From the NCBI GenBank assembly GCA_028277025.1, contig JAPYVG010000006.1, positions 1 to 64,000 of the forward strand: a DNA stretch of 64,000 nt, read 5' to 3'. The notes beneath the pieces are model-generated. The model was given only the letters and a program-made list of their open reading frames with translations. It was not told the origin of the DNA and made no database searches. Position 1 is the stretch's first letter. Every line of letters begins with the position of its first letter. The position numbers were made by a program, and so were the translations under genes. Shown here piece by piece: positions 36,247 through 45,538 of the stretch. This DNA is from Sulfolobaceae archaeon. GTDB lineage: Archaea > Thermoproteota > Thermoprotei_A > Sulfolobales > Sulfolobaceae.

Positions 36247-36402
36247 ACTTTTCCCACATTCCTCTAACCTAGTATTGTTCTGCAAAACCTATTACGTAAC
36301 TCCATATGGGCTTTTCCCAACACCTTTTTTATTAGGATTCGGGACAATTTTCTCTAATCGAAGTCAAGGTAAAACGGAGTACTTTAAAATAACTATCCAC
36401 AA

Positions 36403-36415
36403 GGGGGGGGGGGGG
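36403..36415 (+). repeat. 13-G homopolymer tract
   Basis: Thirteen G in a row between CCACAA and ATTTTG, about 100 bp from repeat A2. The same length occurs at 30067-30079. Confidence 0.9.
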
Positions 36416-36517
36416 ATTTTGAGAAGCCGATTTCATAGAAACCGTAGTTCTAATCGGTTTGCCCCTTTAATCGGTAAAGAAGATTGAAAAAGGAGTATTT
36501 AAACGTGGGGGCATCAA

Positions 36518-36700
36518 CCCGTTTGTCCCTATACTCTCATTCATGATCGAGTGTAGCGACTTAGCCAATGGGTCATGGGACTCCAACTGCACGAGGCTCA
36601 CGTCTCTGCAATCTTTGCCCACATCAGCGTGAGAGACATCCCTAAGCAACAAAAATTCGTTATAAACAGACAAAAAATTTCCTATCAACACGAAAAAGGA
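36518..36700 (-). repeat. Dispersed repeat A, copy A2
   Basis: Inverted relative to A1 and 183 bp long. CTCACGCTGATGTGGGC, GTGAGCCTCGTGCAGTTGGA and CTCGATCATGAATGA (minus strand) are shared with A1. A 95-codon frame crosses it, but its N-terminal half is outside the repeat and has no counterpart in A1. Confidence 0.7.
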
Positions 36701-36900
36701 TAAAGCCCAAAGCGAAGCATTCCACCTATTGTAATAGTATATGACAAACGTCATAACACCAAGTACGAGTTAACGCTCCCTACACAAAACTCATAGGGCT
36801 TCCGAAGTTAGGTAAGTCGTTTTTACCTCGAAACTATTGGGCGTTTTTGTTCTCGATTAAAACTTTTATACCATCCCTTGTGAAAATATAGTGAGTTAAA

Positions 36901-38010
36901 ATGAGGTTATTACAAAATAGAATAGTTGGGATATCATTTATTCTAACCTTGATTACCCTAACCCTCACACCACCCATTTACGGTCAGACCAGTGCACTCG
37001 GGGGTTTTGTACCAACAAGCGGAAGCAATAGCCCAAATTATTACGGTATCGCGTTCCAGCTACCCATAGCTTACGTAACAAATAACCCGTACGGAGGTGG
37101 TACGGGGATGACAAACTTAATGAGCGCTATAGCTATAACCTACGGCGGAATGAGCGCCGTAGTCTGGTTCTATCAACCGGAAAATGGTGTGGGAGTTCTT
37201 CTAGGCTTTCAACACGCCAATATACCAAATTCGCCCTCCGCCTGGACACCACTGTTATACGTAGGACTTAACGGTAGCCTATTTGCCGGTGACTGGGATG
37301 GTGTGTGTTTCCAAGTGTCAACTTTTATCACTCCAGGTTGGCATATGGCCGTAGTTGAGGAATATATAGGGAAGGACAACTACACTTATGTATCGTTATA
37401 TTTAGACGGTAAATACGTTGGTACAGCAAACGCGAGCGTACTGCCCACACTATACAATTACTACGTCAATCACCAGCTTGACTTTCCCTACGGCTATGTA
37501 GGTGGAAGTTATGCGGCCAGTGGTTGGCCACAAACAAATAAGGAGTACTTCTTCTACAACGGCACAATAGCTATAGTAGCTTTCTACGACGTAGTGTTGA
37601 CAAACACTACCATACAACAGATGTGGGAAGAGAGCCATGTTACAATGAATGGTATAAACGCTTATTTACCTACCCAACACGCTGTCGCGATTTACCTTTT
37701 CTCACCTGACTACTTTAGCCATGGTGAACTAGCACCGTATTACGTTAATAATACGGTTATGGAGCAATTGGACGTGATCAACCCCGAATTGACACCATTA
37801 TTTTACGGCGTGCAAAATATCACGTGGGGCAACTTCAACATAATGGTAAATAATGGTGAAACACAGAGTAATACTGGCGTGAATCAAGGGACTCCGGCAA
37901 ATTCTAACGCCTCCTCGGAGAGTTTCCTATCGGTTTTACCACTAGTCCTCATCGTTGTAGTCGCGGTAGCTGTGGTCATAGCTATTGTCATGATAGTTAG
38001 GAGGAAATGA
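36901..38010 (+). CDS. Secreted, membrane-anchored LamG/concanavalin-like protein
   Basis: 369 residues. A signal peptide covers residues 1-29 (IVGISFILTLITLTLTPPIYG). The body is a lectin-like beta-sandwich with LamG_3-type features: GWHMAVVEEYIGKDNYTYVS, SLYLDGKYVGTA, and NGTIAIVAFYDVVLTNTTI. A Ser/Asn-rich linker leads to a C-terminal transmembrane helix (VLPLVLIVVVAVAVVIAIVM) and a basic VRRK tail, so the domain is displayed outside the cell. Sugar or surface binding is likely. Mini-elements M1 and M2 flank it in the same orientation; M2 begins right after its stop codon. Confidence 0.8.
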   Translation: MRLLQNRIVGISFILTLITLTLTPPIYGQTSALGGFVPTSGSNSPNYYGIAFQLPIAYVTNNPYGGGTGMTNLMSAIAITYGGMSAVVWFYQPENGVGVLLGFQHANIPNSPSAWTPLLYVGLNGSLFAGDWDGVCFQVSTFITPGWHMAVVEEYIGKDNYTYVSLYLDGKYVGTANASVLPTLYNYYVNHQLDFPYGYVGGSYAASGWPQTNKEYFFYNGTIAIVAFYDVVLTNTTIQQMWEESHVTMNGINAYLPTQHAVAIYLFSPDYFSHGELAPYYVNNTVMEQLDVINPELTPLFYGVQNITWGNFNIMVNNGETQSNTGVNQGTPANSNASSESFLSVLPLVLIVVVAVAVVIAIVMIVRRK

Positions 38011-38269
38011 GACTGTAACGCTTCTACGTAACTACTCGTTATTTTTAATCTAATTATCGTTTTGACAAGTCCTGTTTATATAGTATTACTGAAGTAGTTT
38101 TACTGATGATCTCCCAACTTATGACTGCTCACGAGGGTGGGAGTAATAAAAGAGTGGGTGGGAGGGTATTGGCGTTTCCCTCGACTAGGGTGAATGTGTA
38201 TGATCCTTTAGCCCGTGGTGGAATTAGAAGTAATTAAAAGTAAGGAAAAGTTACGCCACGGGTAAACAC
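38011..38269 (+). mobile_element. IS607-derived mini-element M2 with promoter and omega-RNA-like region
   Basis: 259 bp, same left end GACTGTAACGCTTCTACGTA and right end GCCACGGGTAAACAC as M1 and M3, TATA box TTTATATAG at 38075-38083, and the tnpB 3'-end remnant downstream. Small deletions distinguish it from M1. The sequence after the right end (TTCAAAGATACC...) is unlike that after the other copies. Confidence 0.85.
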
Positions 38270-38419
38270 ATTCAAAGATACCTTACTAGTGACGGGCTTA
38301 GGTTAATGTTTAAGTTTACTTCATCTTATTTTGAGTTGCTTTCAGATGACTATGTGAGTTACTTAATGAATGGTTCTAAGATAAGCAAAATAAGATTACA
38401 GCAGAATGTCTGCTCAAAG

Positions 38420-38803
38420 TTACTTAATAAGCGGTTCTAAAATCTTGCGTAACTTTTTAACGTTCTCTGCATAAAATTTAACTTTATCTTTATCCAGCCT
38501 TGTTTCATGAAAACCTTCCACGTGAAGGATCCACGCACTCTTCCATATATCCTTAATTTCGGGGTATGAGTTAGAAAGCTGTAGAGATGCATCAAAGAGG
38601 AACTCAGATTTCCATCTGTCTTCTTTCTTAATCTTGGATAAAATGCTAATATTCTCTTTATAGGATAGGAATTTTATTGATTCTTCTGCTGCTTTGTAGA
38701 GTTTTTCTGCTGCTTGTATTGTGTCGCCTTTCTTCAACAGTTCATCAGCCTCTTCTAAGAACTTTAATATATTCTCTATCTGCAATTTTAACCAACTCTT
38801 CAA
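38420..38803 (-). CDS. PaREP1-family protein
   Basis: 127 residues, helical. EADELLKKGDTIQAAEKLYK and AAEESIKFLS (about residues 17-47) are the PaREP1/HEPN-like signature found in multicopy families of Thermoproteota. Function unproven. It overlaps the neighbouring paralogue by 59 bp and shares an 84-bp nearly identical block with it. Confidence 0.75.
   Translation of the reverse strand: MKSWLKLQIENILKFLEEADELLKKGDTIQAAEKLYKAAEESIKFLSYKENISILSKIKKEDRWKSEFLFDASLQLSNSYPEIKDIWKSAWILHVEGFHETRLDKDKVKFYAENVKKLRKILEPLIK
38674..38757 (-). repeat. 84-bp near-identical repeat in two PaREP1 genes (second unit 38987-39070)
   Basis: The two units are 313 bp apart and differ at one position. They code for the same PaREP1 motif. 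The sequence outside the block has diverged completely, as for the DUF5678 repeat at 25828/26309. Confidence 0.9.
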
Positions 38804-39107
38804 CGTCTTTCCTAAGGTCTTCTACTACTTCTTTACTTAGATTTACTGTAATGAGAGAAATTGCGGAAGCCCAATAAATCGGTATTTTATCGTCATTTAA
38901 TTTCTTTGAAATTAAAAACACTGCATCGGTAAGAGATTTAGTATTAACAATTTTTAGGTTTAATTTTAGGATGAAGGACAAGAGTCTTATTGATTCTTCT
39001 GCTGCTTTGTAGAGTTTTTCTGCTGCTTGTATTGTGTCGCCTTTCTTTAACAGTTCATCAGCCTCTTCTAGGTAAATATCTGCAGAAGTTTTTAGGCTTA
39101 ACATCAT
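38745..39107 (-). CDS. PaREP1-family protein
   Basis: 120 residues with the same YLEEADELLKKGDTIQAAEK and AAEESIRLLS motif as the downstream gene but an unrelated C-terminal half (SKSLTDAVFLISKK-like). Overlap of 59 bp with the next gene and shared orientation suggest a two-gene unit. A third C-terminal scrap (ILEPFIK then stop) is visible around 38357-38382. Confidence 0.7.
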   Translation of the reverse strand: MMLSLKTSADIYLEEADELLKKGDTIQAAEKLYKAAEESIRLLSFILKLNLKIVNTKSLTDAVFLISKKLNDDKIPIYWASAISLITVNLSKEVVEDLRKDVEELVKIADREYIKVLRRG

Positions 39108-39118
39108 TATATACTCCT

Positions 39119-39494
39119 CTTTCTAAATAATAAATGTGGTGAAAAGCAGAAGAGGCTTTTCTGGTATGGGAAAAGGCTTATAGATCCAGCGAAGTTAGTG
39201 TATGTGATTTAAAAGAGGAAAGGAGAATAATTGAGGTCGCTCGATGATTTGTTAAAAGTATACAGCCTTTCCCAAAATATTAACGAAAAAAGAGAGAAAT
39301 TAGCAAATTATAAAGATTATATTATAATGAAAAATTATCTATAAAGGATATTTATTGGAAGAACTAGCAAGATGTGATTTTTCAAATAAATCATTAACTG
39401 ATTTAATTAATAGTTGGCAATTGTGTATTGGACGTGCTAGAGTATTTAGGATATAAGATTGTATGGAAAAATATTTGCGAAGCAGTGCAAAAAG
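39119..39494. other. 376-bp stretch with decayed coding sequence
   Basis: No intact gene. Plus-strand scraps such as EELARCDFSNKSLTDLINSW and VLDVLEYLGYKIVWKNICEA ending in VQKVREV and a stop suggest the remains of one small gene broken by frameshifts. The family is not recognisable. Confidence 0.3.
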
Positions 39495-41081
39495 TTAGAG
39501 AGGTTTAAAAGCTAATTTAAATAGCCAATAGATTGCCTTTATAACTCCTATAGAATTATTAAGATTAACTTTGGCAAAATTATAAGCATATTTACCGTCT
39601 GTCTCCTTTAATTGTAAGAATACCCATTCTATACTATTAAAAATTCTATCTATCATATACTGTATTACCTTTTGTATGAATTTATTATTAATTCCTCCAG
39701 TTAGAATTGGGATCATTTCTCTAGTAATTTTTAGGTCATATTTCCATGAGATGTATAGTAAATCCCAATACCTAGTAGGCATTTTTTCTAAGGCTGGGAA
39801 AGGATTATTCCTAATGTATGATACTCCCATAGGTATTACTGGTAATGGAAATATCCACGCTTTTAATTTATGATCTATGATAGATTGAACTAAATTGATC
39901 GATTGGTCAACGTCCTCATTAGTTTCATCCGGGTAACCTATTGTCATAGTATAACAAGGATATATGTAGTTCTCATTCATTATTATTGTAGCGTCTAAAA
40001 TTACGTCCTTCCATTCCCTAGGGGTCCATGGATATGGTTTAGCCCTCATATATTTATTAAGTATCTTTTCACTACCAGTTTCTAAACCTACTACAGGCGC
40101 AGCGGCCCTATTCTTATCATATCTGGCAATTTCCGATATAGCTTTTACTGTTTGAGGGCTTGATCTAACTGCGGGTGCAGAAATGTGCGGAAACCATATT
40201 CCATCTACTCCCATGTTCATGGTCTCGTTAAACAGTTTAGTTATTGCCTCATGATTAACCCTTAGTTTTTGTGAACCATAGAGTAGTACATCGTCAGTTA
40301 TGAACTCTACCCTTCTAATACCAGCTTTCATGTTCACTTCTACTTCCTTTTTAATAACATCTAATGGAATTGATCTAAATGTTTCTGGAGTTACGGGACA
40401 AAACTGGCAACCCCTAGGACAACCTCTAGTTATTTGAACCTCACCTAGTCTAGCTGGATTTATTATGGGTGGTATTTGATCAACCTTAGGGTTTTTACCA
40501 TATACTACTTTAGGTACTTCTTGACCATCGAATACCGACTTAATTAACGGTGGTAAATCTACTTCTGCCTCACCTATAAATATAGTATCTACCCAGTCTG
40601 GTATTTCTTTACTTAATTCCCAGCTTCCTGGCCCTCCAACGATTACTTTAAAATTGTATTTAGCTTTCAATTTAGATATTTTTTCACCTAACTCTTCAAA
40701 GTATTTAGCAGTCCATGTGGTTCCTCCTCCAAATATCATACTTAGTTTAAAGCTTACTGGATTAACTCCTAAAGGGTCATGTACAGTAAGTCCTACAACC
40801 TTAGTATTAGTACCAATTGCTTTCTCAACTTTATTTGGCGGTACAACTGCAACGTTATTAAAACCAGAATGAATTAAAATGCTCTCCACTTTTCTTAACG
40901 CATATGGTGCTATTATAGCCCTTCCTTCAGAATCCACGGGTACATCTGGTGTAAAGAATTTTTCCATAAAAAATCTAGGCACTAGCCTAGCTGGCATGCA
41001 GGCCACATAGCCTAATACGCTTGAGCCTCCATAATCCGTGAATGACCCTTTATCAGCTGTTAATACTATATCCCACGTCAT
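39495..41081 (-). CDS. Radical SAM protein with B12-binding-like N-terminus
   Basis: 528 residues. The radical SAM cluster motif is C221-x3-C225-x2-C228 in TRGCPRGCQFCPVT, followed by RRVEFITDD and later VVGLETGSEKILNKYM, typical SAM-barrel strands. Residues ~60-200 resemble the Rossmann cobalamin-binding domain of B12-dependent radical SAM enzymes (KFKVIVGGPGSWE-like strand, IFIGEAEVDLPPLI), but the histidine motif is not canonical. The reaction is unknown. It lies between the two cobalamin gene blocks. Confidence 0.8.
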   Translation of the reverse strand: MTWDIVLTADKGSFTDYGGSSVLGYVACMPARLVPRFFMEKFFTPDVPVDSEGRAIIAPYALRKVESILIHSGFNNVAVVPPNKVEKAIGTNTKVVGLTVHDPLGVNPVSFKLSMIFGGGTTWTAKYFEELGEKISKLKAKYNFKVIVGGPGSWELSKEIPDWVDTIFIGEAEVDLPPLIKSVFDGQEVPKVVYGKNPKVDQIPPIINPARLGEVQITRGCPRGCQFCPVTPETFRSIPLDVIKKEVEVNMKAGIRRVEFITDDVLLYGSQKLRVNHEAITKLFNETMNMGVDGIWFPHISAPAVRSSPQTVKAISEIARYDKNRAAAPVVGLETGSEKILNKYMRAKPYPWTPREWKDVILDATIIMNENYIYPCYTMTIGYPDETNEDVDQSINLVQSIIDHKLKAWIFPLPVIPMGVSYIRNNPFPALEKMPTRYWDLLYISWKYDLKITREMIPILTGGINNKFIQKVIQYMIDRIFNSIEWVFLQLKETDGKYAYNFAKVNLNNSIGVIKAIYWLFKLAFKPL

Positions 41082-41323
41082 TACAAATTATTTATTCCTA
41101 AATTGTGTATAAAAAGTATTCATTATAAACCATGAAAAAGATAAAATTTCCATTTGTATAAACTTTTTTTATTGTGCAAAGATATTTATTAAAAACTGAG
41201 GTATTTACACTAACTGATTTTTAAATAGTTAAATATCTTAGTTGATGAGTTTCTAAATAGAGTTAAAATGGCCTAGTATCTTTGTTTTTAACATGAATTT
41301 ACCTCTAGTATGTGGTCAAGTTG

Positions 41324-42136
41324 TCAGTATTCGCCCAGAGTCCCCTTTTCTCTTGCTTTTTTAAATGAAAATGAATACATTAAAAGTCCTAAAGGAATTA
41401 GGATAACGTTAAATAGTAAAAGAACTTCTATACACTTTATATCTTGAATAATATTATATCCATAAAGCATAGAATTTCTTAATCCATTTAAAGCCCAAGT
41501 TAATGGTAAAGCGTAACTTATATATGTTATTTCCGATGGCATTACTGTAACTGGAAATACTACCCCGCCTAAGAGAGTTGTAAAAGTGGAGAAGAAGAAT
41601 GAGATAGGATTTCCTTGCTTTGTTATCATTGTAAAAGCTGCAGACATAAAGGCTATGCCTAAAGTGGACGAGATTAAAAGTATAACTATTATTAATGTGC
41701 TTAATATGTTGATTTCATATCTTACGCCTAATAGATCGCCTATAATTAATATAACTACTGCATTAATAGTATTTACTGTAAATCCCCACAATGCAGAATA
41801 AATTAAAAATGAGAAAATCCCAGACCTAGAAAGAACATAATATTCTATTGTCCCATAAAGCTGCTCGTTTCTTATTCTTTGGCTTATCGTAGTGATAACG
41901 GAGGATACATAACCTTGAAAAGCTAAGCCTATAACAAAGAAGCTAGTATAATTTTCTACATGAATATCTTCCACTACTTTATTGCCAAGTGAAGTTCCGA
42001 CGAAATAGTAAGTAAATACCGGTAACGTCCATGAAAGAACAGTAAGTACGACTTGAGTTCTATATGACAACCAGACTTTAAAACCTCTAATATAAAGAAA
42101 AGCGTAAAGCCTGCTAATTATTCCCTTAATCTCCAT
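41324..42136 (-). CDS. ABC-2 type transporter permease
   Basis: 270 residues with six hydrophobic helices, a cytoplasmic N-terminal amphipathic segment and the conserved region around helices 4-5 ([20 protein letters not shown], then [14 protein letters not shown]) of ABC-2 exporters for drugs or polysaccharides. It overlaps the ATPase gene by 19 bp, forming a two-gene exporter. Confidence 0.85.
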   Translation of the reverse strand: MEIKGIISRLYAFLYIRGFKVWLSYRTQVVLTVLSWTLPVFTYYFVGTSLGNKVVEDIHVENYTSFFVIGLAFQGYVSSVITTISQRIRNEQLYGTIEYYVLSRSGIFSFLIYSALWGFTVNTINAVVILIIGDLLGVRYEINILSTLIIVILLISSTLGIAFMSAAFTMITKQGNPISFFFSTFTTLLGGVVFPVTVMPSEITYISYALPLTWALNGLRNSMLYGYNIIQDIKCIEVLLLFNVILIPLGLLMYSFSFKKAREKGTLGEY

Positions 42137-43047
42137 GGCCTACTTCTCCCCCTACCTATATCTTCCTCAACTTCTCCTATGAAATGAATGTAAATGTCAT
42201 CTAGAGTTGGCTCTTTTTCATCTATTTCCTTATAATTGCAGGGAACCTTATCAATTTCAGTTTCTGGTACTCGTAAAACATATTCCTCACCATTAGAATA
42301 AATTATAAATTTTCTAATTTCATCATTTATTTTATTAGTAACAATTTCTAAGACTTTTCCAGTCATTCTTTTTAACTCGTCTAAAGTCCCACTGGCCACA
42401 ATTTTGCCTTTCTTGATTAGGAATATAATGTCAGCCAATTCTTCTATCTCCTTTAGGTAATGAGAAGATAATAGTATTGTCTTATTTTCTTCTTCCTTTA
42501 GTTTCCTTATAGTAGCTCTAAATTCTCTTGCTGAAACTAGATCTAATCCTAACGTGGGCTCATCCATCAAAAGTACTGGAGGGTCGGTTATTAATGCCCT
42601 AGCCAATGCCAATTTTTTCTGCATTCCCGTACTAAATTTCATGTAAGGTACATTTTTCCATTCCGATAGGCCTAAAAAATCTAGAAGTTGATTAGCTCTT
42701 TTTCTGGCGTCACTTAAAGATAATCCTTGTAAACTCGAAAAGAATATTAGATTATCCAGTGCAGTTAACCTATAATAGAAAGCTCTCTCGCTTACTGTTA
42801 CTAACCCTATGTTTTCTCTAACTTTCTTTTCTTCTCTAGTTACACTATAACCATTAACAAAGGCGTCGCCAGAAGTGGGTAAGATTAATGTTGATAAAAT
42901 CTTAAGCAAAGTAGTTTTTCCCGCACCATTATGGCCTACAAGTGCTCCAATTTTGCCTTTTTCAACATTTATACTAACAGAATCAAGGGCTTTTATTTCT
43001 TTTCTCTTTATTTTAAAAATCTTTGTTAAGTTTACAGTCTCGATCAA
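42118..43047 (-). CDS. ABC transporter ATPase (ABC-2/DrrA type)
   Basis: 309 residues. Walker [10 protein letters not shown] (from about residue 38), signature [15 protein letters not shown], Walker [12 protein letters not shown] and the switch His in [13 protein letters not shown] are all present. A C-terminal DrrA-type extension (after residue 220) is typical of exporters with separate permease. It pairs with the downstream permease gene. Confidence 0.92.
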   Translation of the reverse strand: MIETVNLTKIFKIKRKEIKALDSVSINVEKGKIGALVGHNGAGKTTLLKILSTLILPTSGDAFVNGYSVTREEKKVRENIGLVTVSERAFYYRLTALDNLIFFSSLQGLSLSDARKRANQLLDFLGLSEWKNVPYMKFSTGMQKKLALARALITDPPVLLMDEPTLGLDLVSAREFRATIRKLKEEENKTILLSSHYLKEIEELADIIFLIKKGKIVASGTLDELKRMTGKVLEIVTNKINDEIRKFIIYSNGEEYVLRVPETEIDKVPCNYKEIDEKEPTLDDIYIHFIGEVEEDIGRGRSRPWRLRE

Positions 43048-43107
43048 AAAAACACCGATATTAGTTTAGTTTTTTACTTTTTTAAGCTTTATTAGATTAT
43101 GCCAGAC

Positions 43108-43383
43108 GGAGTTTTCGGGCTTCATTGAATTTTCATGAATTTGTATCCAATCCTCAGCCCTTGGGCTTCACCAGAGTCACGGGGCAACGCCCCGTTCATA
43201 CCCCTCCGCCCCTTTAGCGGGGTAACCCCGACCCACACCCCTCACGGGTGTGGGGAAACCCGCACATCTTTTATTCATCGTCACACCTCGTCGTGATATA
43301 GCCACCCATCTGGTGTGACTGTACTCATATTTACATACTGAGTATATAAACTTCACGGCTTATCGAAAACTGTTGGCGACGGC
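43108..43383 (-). ncRNA. Structured RNA mini-element, copy R2
   Basis: The second copy of the element at 24936-25213. Minus-strand order: GCCGTCGCC end, TATA box (43343-43350), stem GTCACACC/GGTGTGAC (43312-43319 with 43280-43287), hairpin CCCACACCC/GGGTGTGGG (43232-43240 with 43246-43254), hairpin ACGGGGC/GCCCCGT, and AATTCATGAAAATTCAATGA end. The second hairpin has completely different arm bases from copy R1, yet both pair perfectly. No coding capacity. Confidence 0.62.
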
Positions 43384-43536
43384 AAGATACTTTACAGACC
43401 GAATGGAGAGAAAGCAGACGCTAAGGTTTTCCTTCACGTTAAGAGGCTAGAGTTACACGTTGAAGGAGACGAAATCAAAGGTTTATTAAGGCCTAGGCAT
43501 GGGGAGGGAAAAGGAGTGGTGAGGCCAAGTAATTAA
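43381..43536 (+). pseudogene. C-terminal gene fragment cut by element R2
   Basis: An open frame of 51 codons without a start begins exactly at the edge of R2 and runs to a TAA at 43534. Its residues (ILYRPNGEKADAKVFLHVKR, then LELHVEGDEIKG) look protein-like, with alternating strands. It is probably the remaining 3' end of a gene disrupted by R2; the family is not recognised. Confidence 0.4.
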
Positions 43537-43636
43537 AAGTGACTATTAGTCATGATGAAGGCATAACTCTCTAACTTATCGGGTTTATACCAAGACTATA
43601 GCACTTTCACGTAACTTTTAAATACTTCTAGTTACT

Positions 43637-44239
43637 GTGGAGAGGTATCTAACACCTATGAGGTTGCTCAAATATTTGGCATGAGCAAGAGTGGTGTTAT
43701 TAAGTGGATTAGGGAGGGGGAGGATAAAGGCTATTGAGATTAACGGTAGGTGGAGAATACCTTACAGCGAAATTGAAAGATTATTATCTGGCGGTGGAAG
43801 GGTTAAACAAGTAACGATTTATGCTCGAATTTCACCAACGCAAAAGGACGATTTAGAGAGGCAGTTAAACGCGTTAAGGGATTGTGTTAAGAAAACTTTC
43901 GGAGAAGTGGGTGTAATAGAAATTAAGGATATAGGTTCCGGATTGAAAGAGGATAGGAGAGGGTTAAAGAAGTTAATAGAATTAGCCAAGAGGAGGCAAA
44001 TTGACGCAGTAGTAGCTTATAAGGACAGGCTAACACGTTTCGGCTTCGAAGTGAAGTTATTCAAAGCTTACGGAGTAAATGTTATTGTGGCTTTCCAAGA
44101 TGAAAAGGATTACGTGCAAGAGCTTCTGGAGGACTTTGCGGAAATTGTAAAATCATTCGCCTCAAGAATCTATGGACATAGATCTCACAGATATGAGAAG
44201 GTGGTAAAATGTGTTGAAGACGTTGAAAAGGACTGTTAG
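43637..44239 (+). pseudogene. tnpA: IS607 serine recombinase TnpA, frameshifted in the DNA-binding domain
   Basis: The catalytic domain is open from 43691 onward: YARISPTQKDDLERQL with the nucleophilic Ser, DIGSGLKEDRRGLKKLI, and YKDRLTRFGFEV. The MerR-type HTH before it (VAQIFGMSKSGVIKWIREG) is in another frame: one base is missing near CTAACACC and one G is extra in GAGGGGGAGG. The two indels compensate each other, so only the HTH region is scrambled. A read-from-43691 protein would lack the DNA-binding domain. Sequencing error at the G run is possible. Confidence 0.75.
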
Positions 44240-45536
44240 GCTGGAAAGTGACTTCTTGAACGAGTGGAAATACCGCGTTCTTAGGGAGGTTGAGGAATAC
44301 CAGAAGAAGATTGTTAATGAAATGATTGGGGTAATCCTATCAGAGGGCTTACCAACTACTAGGAAGAATTTGCATGAAAGATTTTACAGTGACTATAAAG
44401 AGAAGTACCCCTTCCTACCTTCAAGGGTTATTGAAGGTGCCTACGTCGTTGCTGGAAGGATTGTTAAGAGTTTTAGGGAGAGGAGGAAGAGAGGGTTAAC
44501 GAGGAAGGATAAACCGGAGTACAAGAGGGTTATGATCACTATTCCTAATATGGTTAATTGGAGGTTTAACAGAGTGTTCATCAGTGTCCTAACTCACAAG
44601 GGTTGGGTTGAGGTACCCCTCAAGTTCACTAAACAGTTCATCCATTATTTATATGAGGGTTGGAGGGTTTCGCAAGAGCTTAAGTTAAGGTTGATAGGTA
44701 GGAAAGTCCTAGTTTGGTTGACTTTTGAGAAGGAGGTTGAGGTTGAGTCTAAGGAAGGTAATTATATCTCTATTGACGTTAATGAGAATAACGTCACTTT
44801 AGCAGTCTTCGAGGGTTTTAAACTCAAGGAGTTGAGGAGATATGAGACCGGGTTAGGAAAGCTCGTTATTAATTACTCTATTAGGAGGGAGGAGATTACT
44901 AGGGGGCATTCAACTAAGGACGAGTTAATAAAGAAGAAGTTAAGGAAATTAAGGGAAAGGGAGAGGAAAATTGACGTGTTAAGGAAGACTGTTAAGAGGA
45001 TAACCGAATTGGCTAGGGATTTAAAGGCTAAGGTTATTGTTGGTAAGTTCTCCTCAAGGTCTAAGGAGAGGATGGAGAGCAATAAAAATGATAGGCTCAG
45101 GCATAGGATTCACCAATGGAGTGTTGTTAAATTTGTGGATATGTTGAAAACTCAGCCGATAGAGGTTGCGGAGGTTTCTGAGTCATATACCTCCTCCATC
45201 AACCCGTTTAACGGTGAGAAGTTGAGGAAGAGAAAGCAAGTAGTTGAGAAAGTTGTAAAGGTTTTTAACCCCTACCTGATGACGGGCTCTGCTCACGAGG
45301 GTGGGGGTATTAGAGTTTTCAAGGTGGACGCTAGGTATTTGGAGAGTGGTGAAGTTCTTTTGGAGAGGGATTCTATTGCTCCTCTTAACTTGGTAAGGAA
45401 GGTGGATGGGAGGGTATTGGCGTTTCCCTCGACTAGCCCCAATGAGTTAAGGGTGACTGTGTATGATCCCTTAAGAGGGGTGCCCGTGGCGGAATTAGAA
45501 GTAATTAAAAGTAAGGAAAAGTTACGCCACGGGTAA
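44211..45536 (+). CDS. tnpB: TnpB (IS607-associated RNA-guided nuclease family)
   Basis: 441 residues, full length for TnpB. RuvC-I is SIDVNENNVTLAVF (Asp189) and RuvC-III ERDSIAPLNL (Asp387). At RuvC-II the usual Glu position reads VIVGKFSS (Gly278), and the C-terminal zinc finger is absent; the protein has no cysteine at all. TnpB enzymes cut DNA beside a short motif, guided by an omega RNA transcribed from the 3' end of tnpB through the element's right end. Activity here is uncertain because of the RuvC-II change, although Glu displacement is known in the family. Confidence 0.85.
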   Translation: MLKTLKRTVRLESDFLNEWKYRVLREVEEYQKKIVNEMIGVILSEGLPTTRKNLHERFYSDYKEKYPFLPSRVIEGAYVVAGRIVKSFRERRKRGLTRKDKPEYKRVMITIPNMVNWRFNRVFISVLTHKGWVEVPLKFTKQFIHYLYEGWRVSQELKLRLIGRKVLVWLTFEKEVEVESKEGNYISIDVNENNVTLAVFEGFKLKELRRYETGLGKLVINYSIRREEITRGHSTKDELIKKKLRKLRERERKIDVLRKTVKRITELARDLKAKVIVGKFSSRSKERMESNKNDRLRHRIHQWSVVKFVDMLKTQPIEVAEVSESYTSSINPFNGEKLRKRKQVVEKVVKVFNPYLMTGSAHEGGGIRVFKVDARYLESGEVLLERDSIAPLNLVRKVDGRVLAFPSTSPNELRVTVYDPLRGVPVAELEVIKSKEKLRHG

Positions 45537-45538
45537 AC

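Noticed and set aside
36467..36754. 95-codon minus-strand frame across repeat A2
   Set aside because: Half of it is repeat A sequence and the rest is unique; the homologous copy A1 has different start, stop and indels that change frame. Treated as repeat, not gene.
39495..41081. Radical SAM gene as part of the pilus system (an AapX-like role)
   Set aside because: Archaeal pilus loci can include an Fe-S oxidoreductase, but this gene is 11 kb away, on the other strand and among mobile DNA; no link can be supported.
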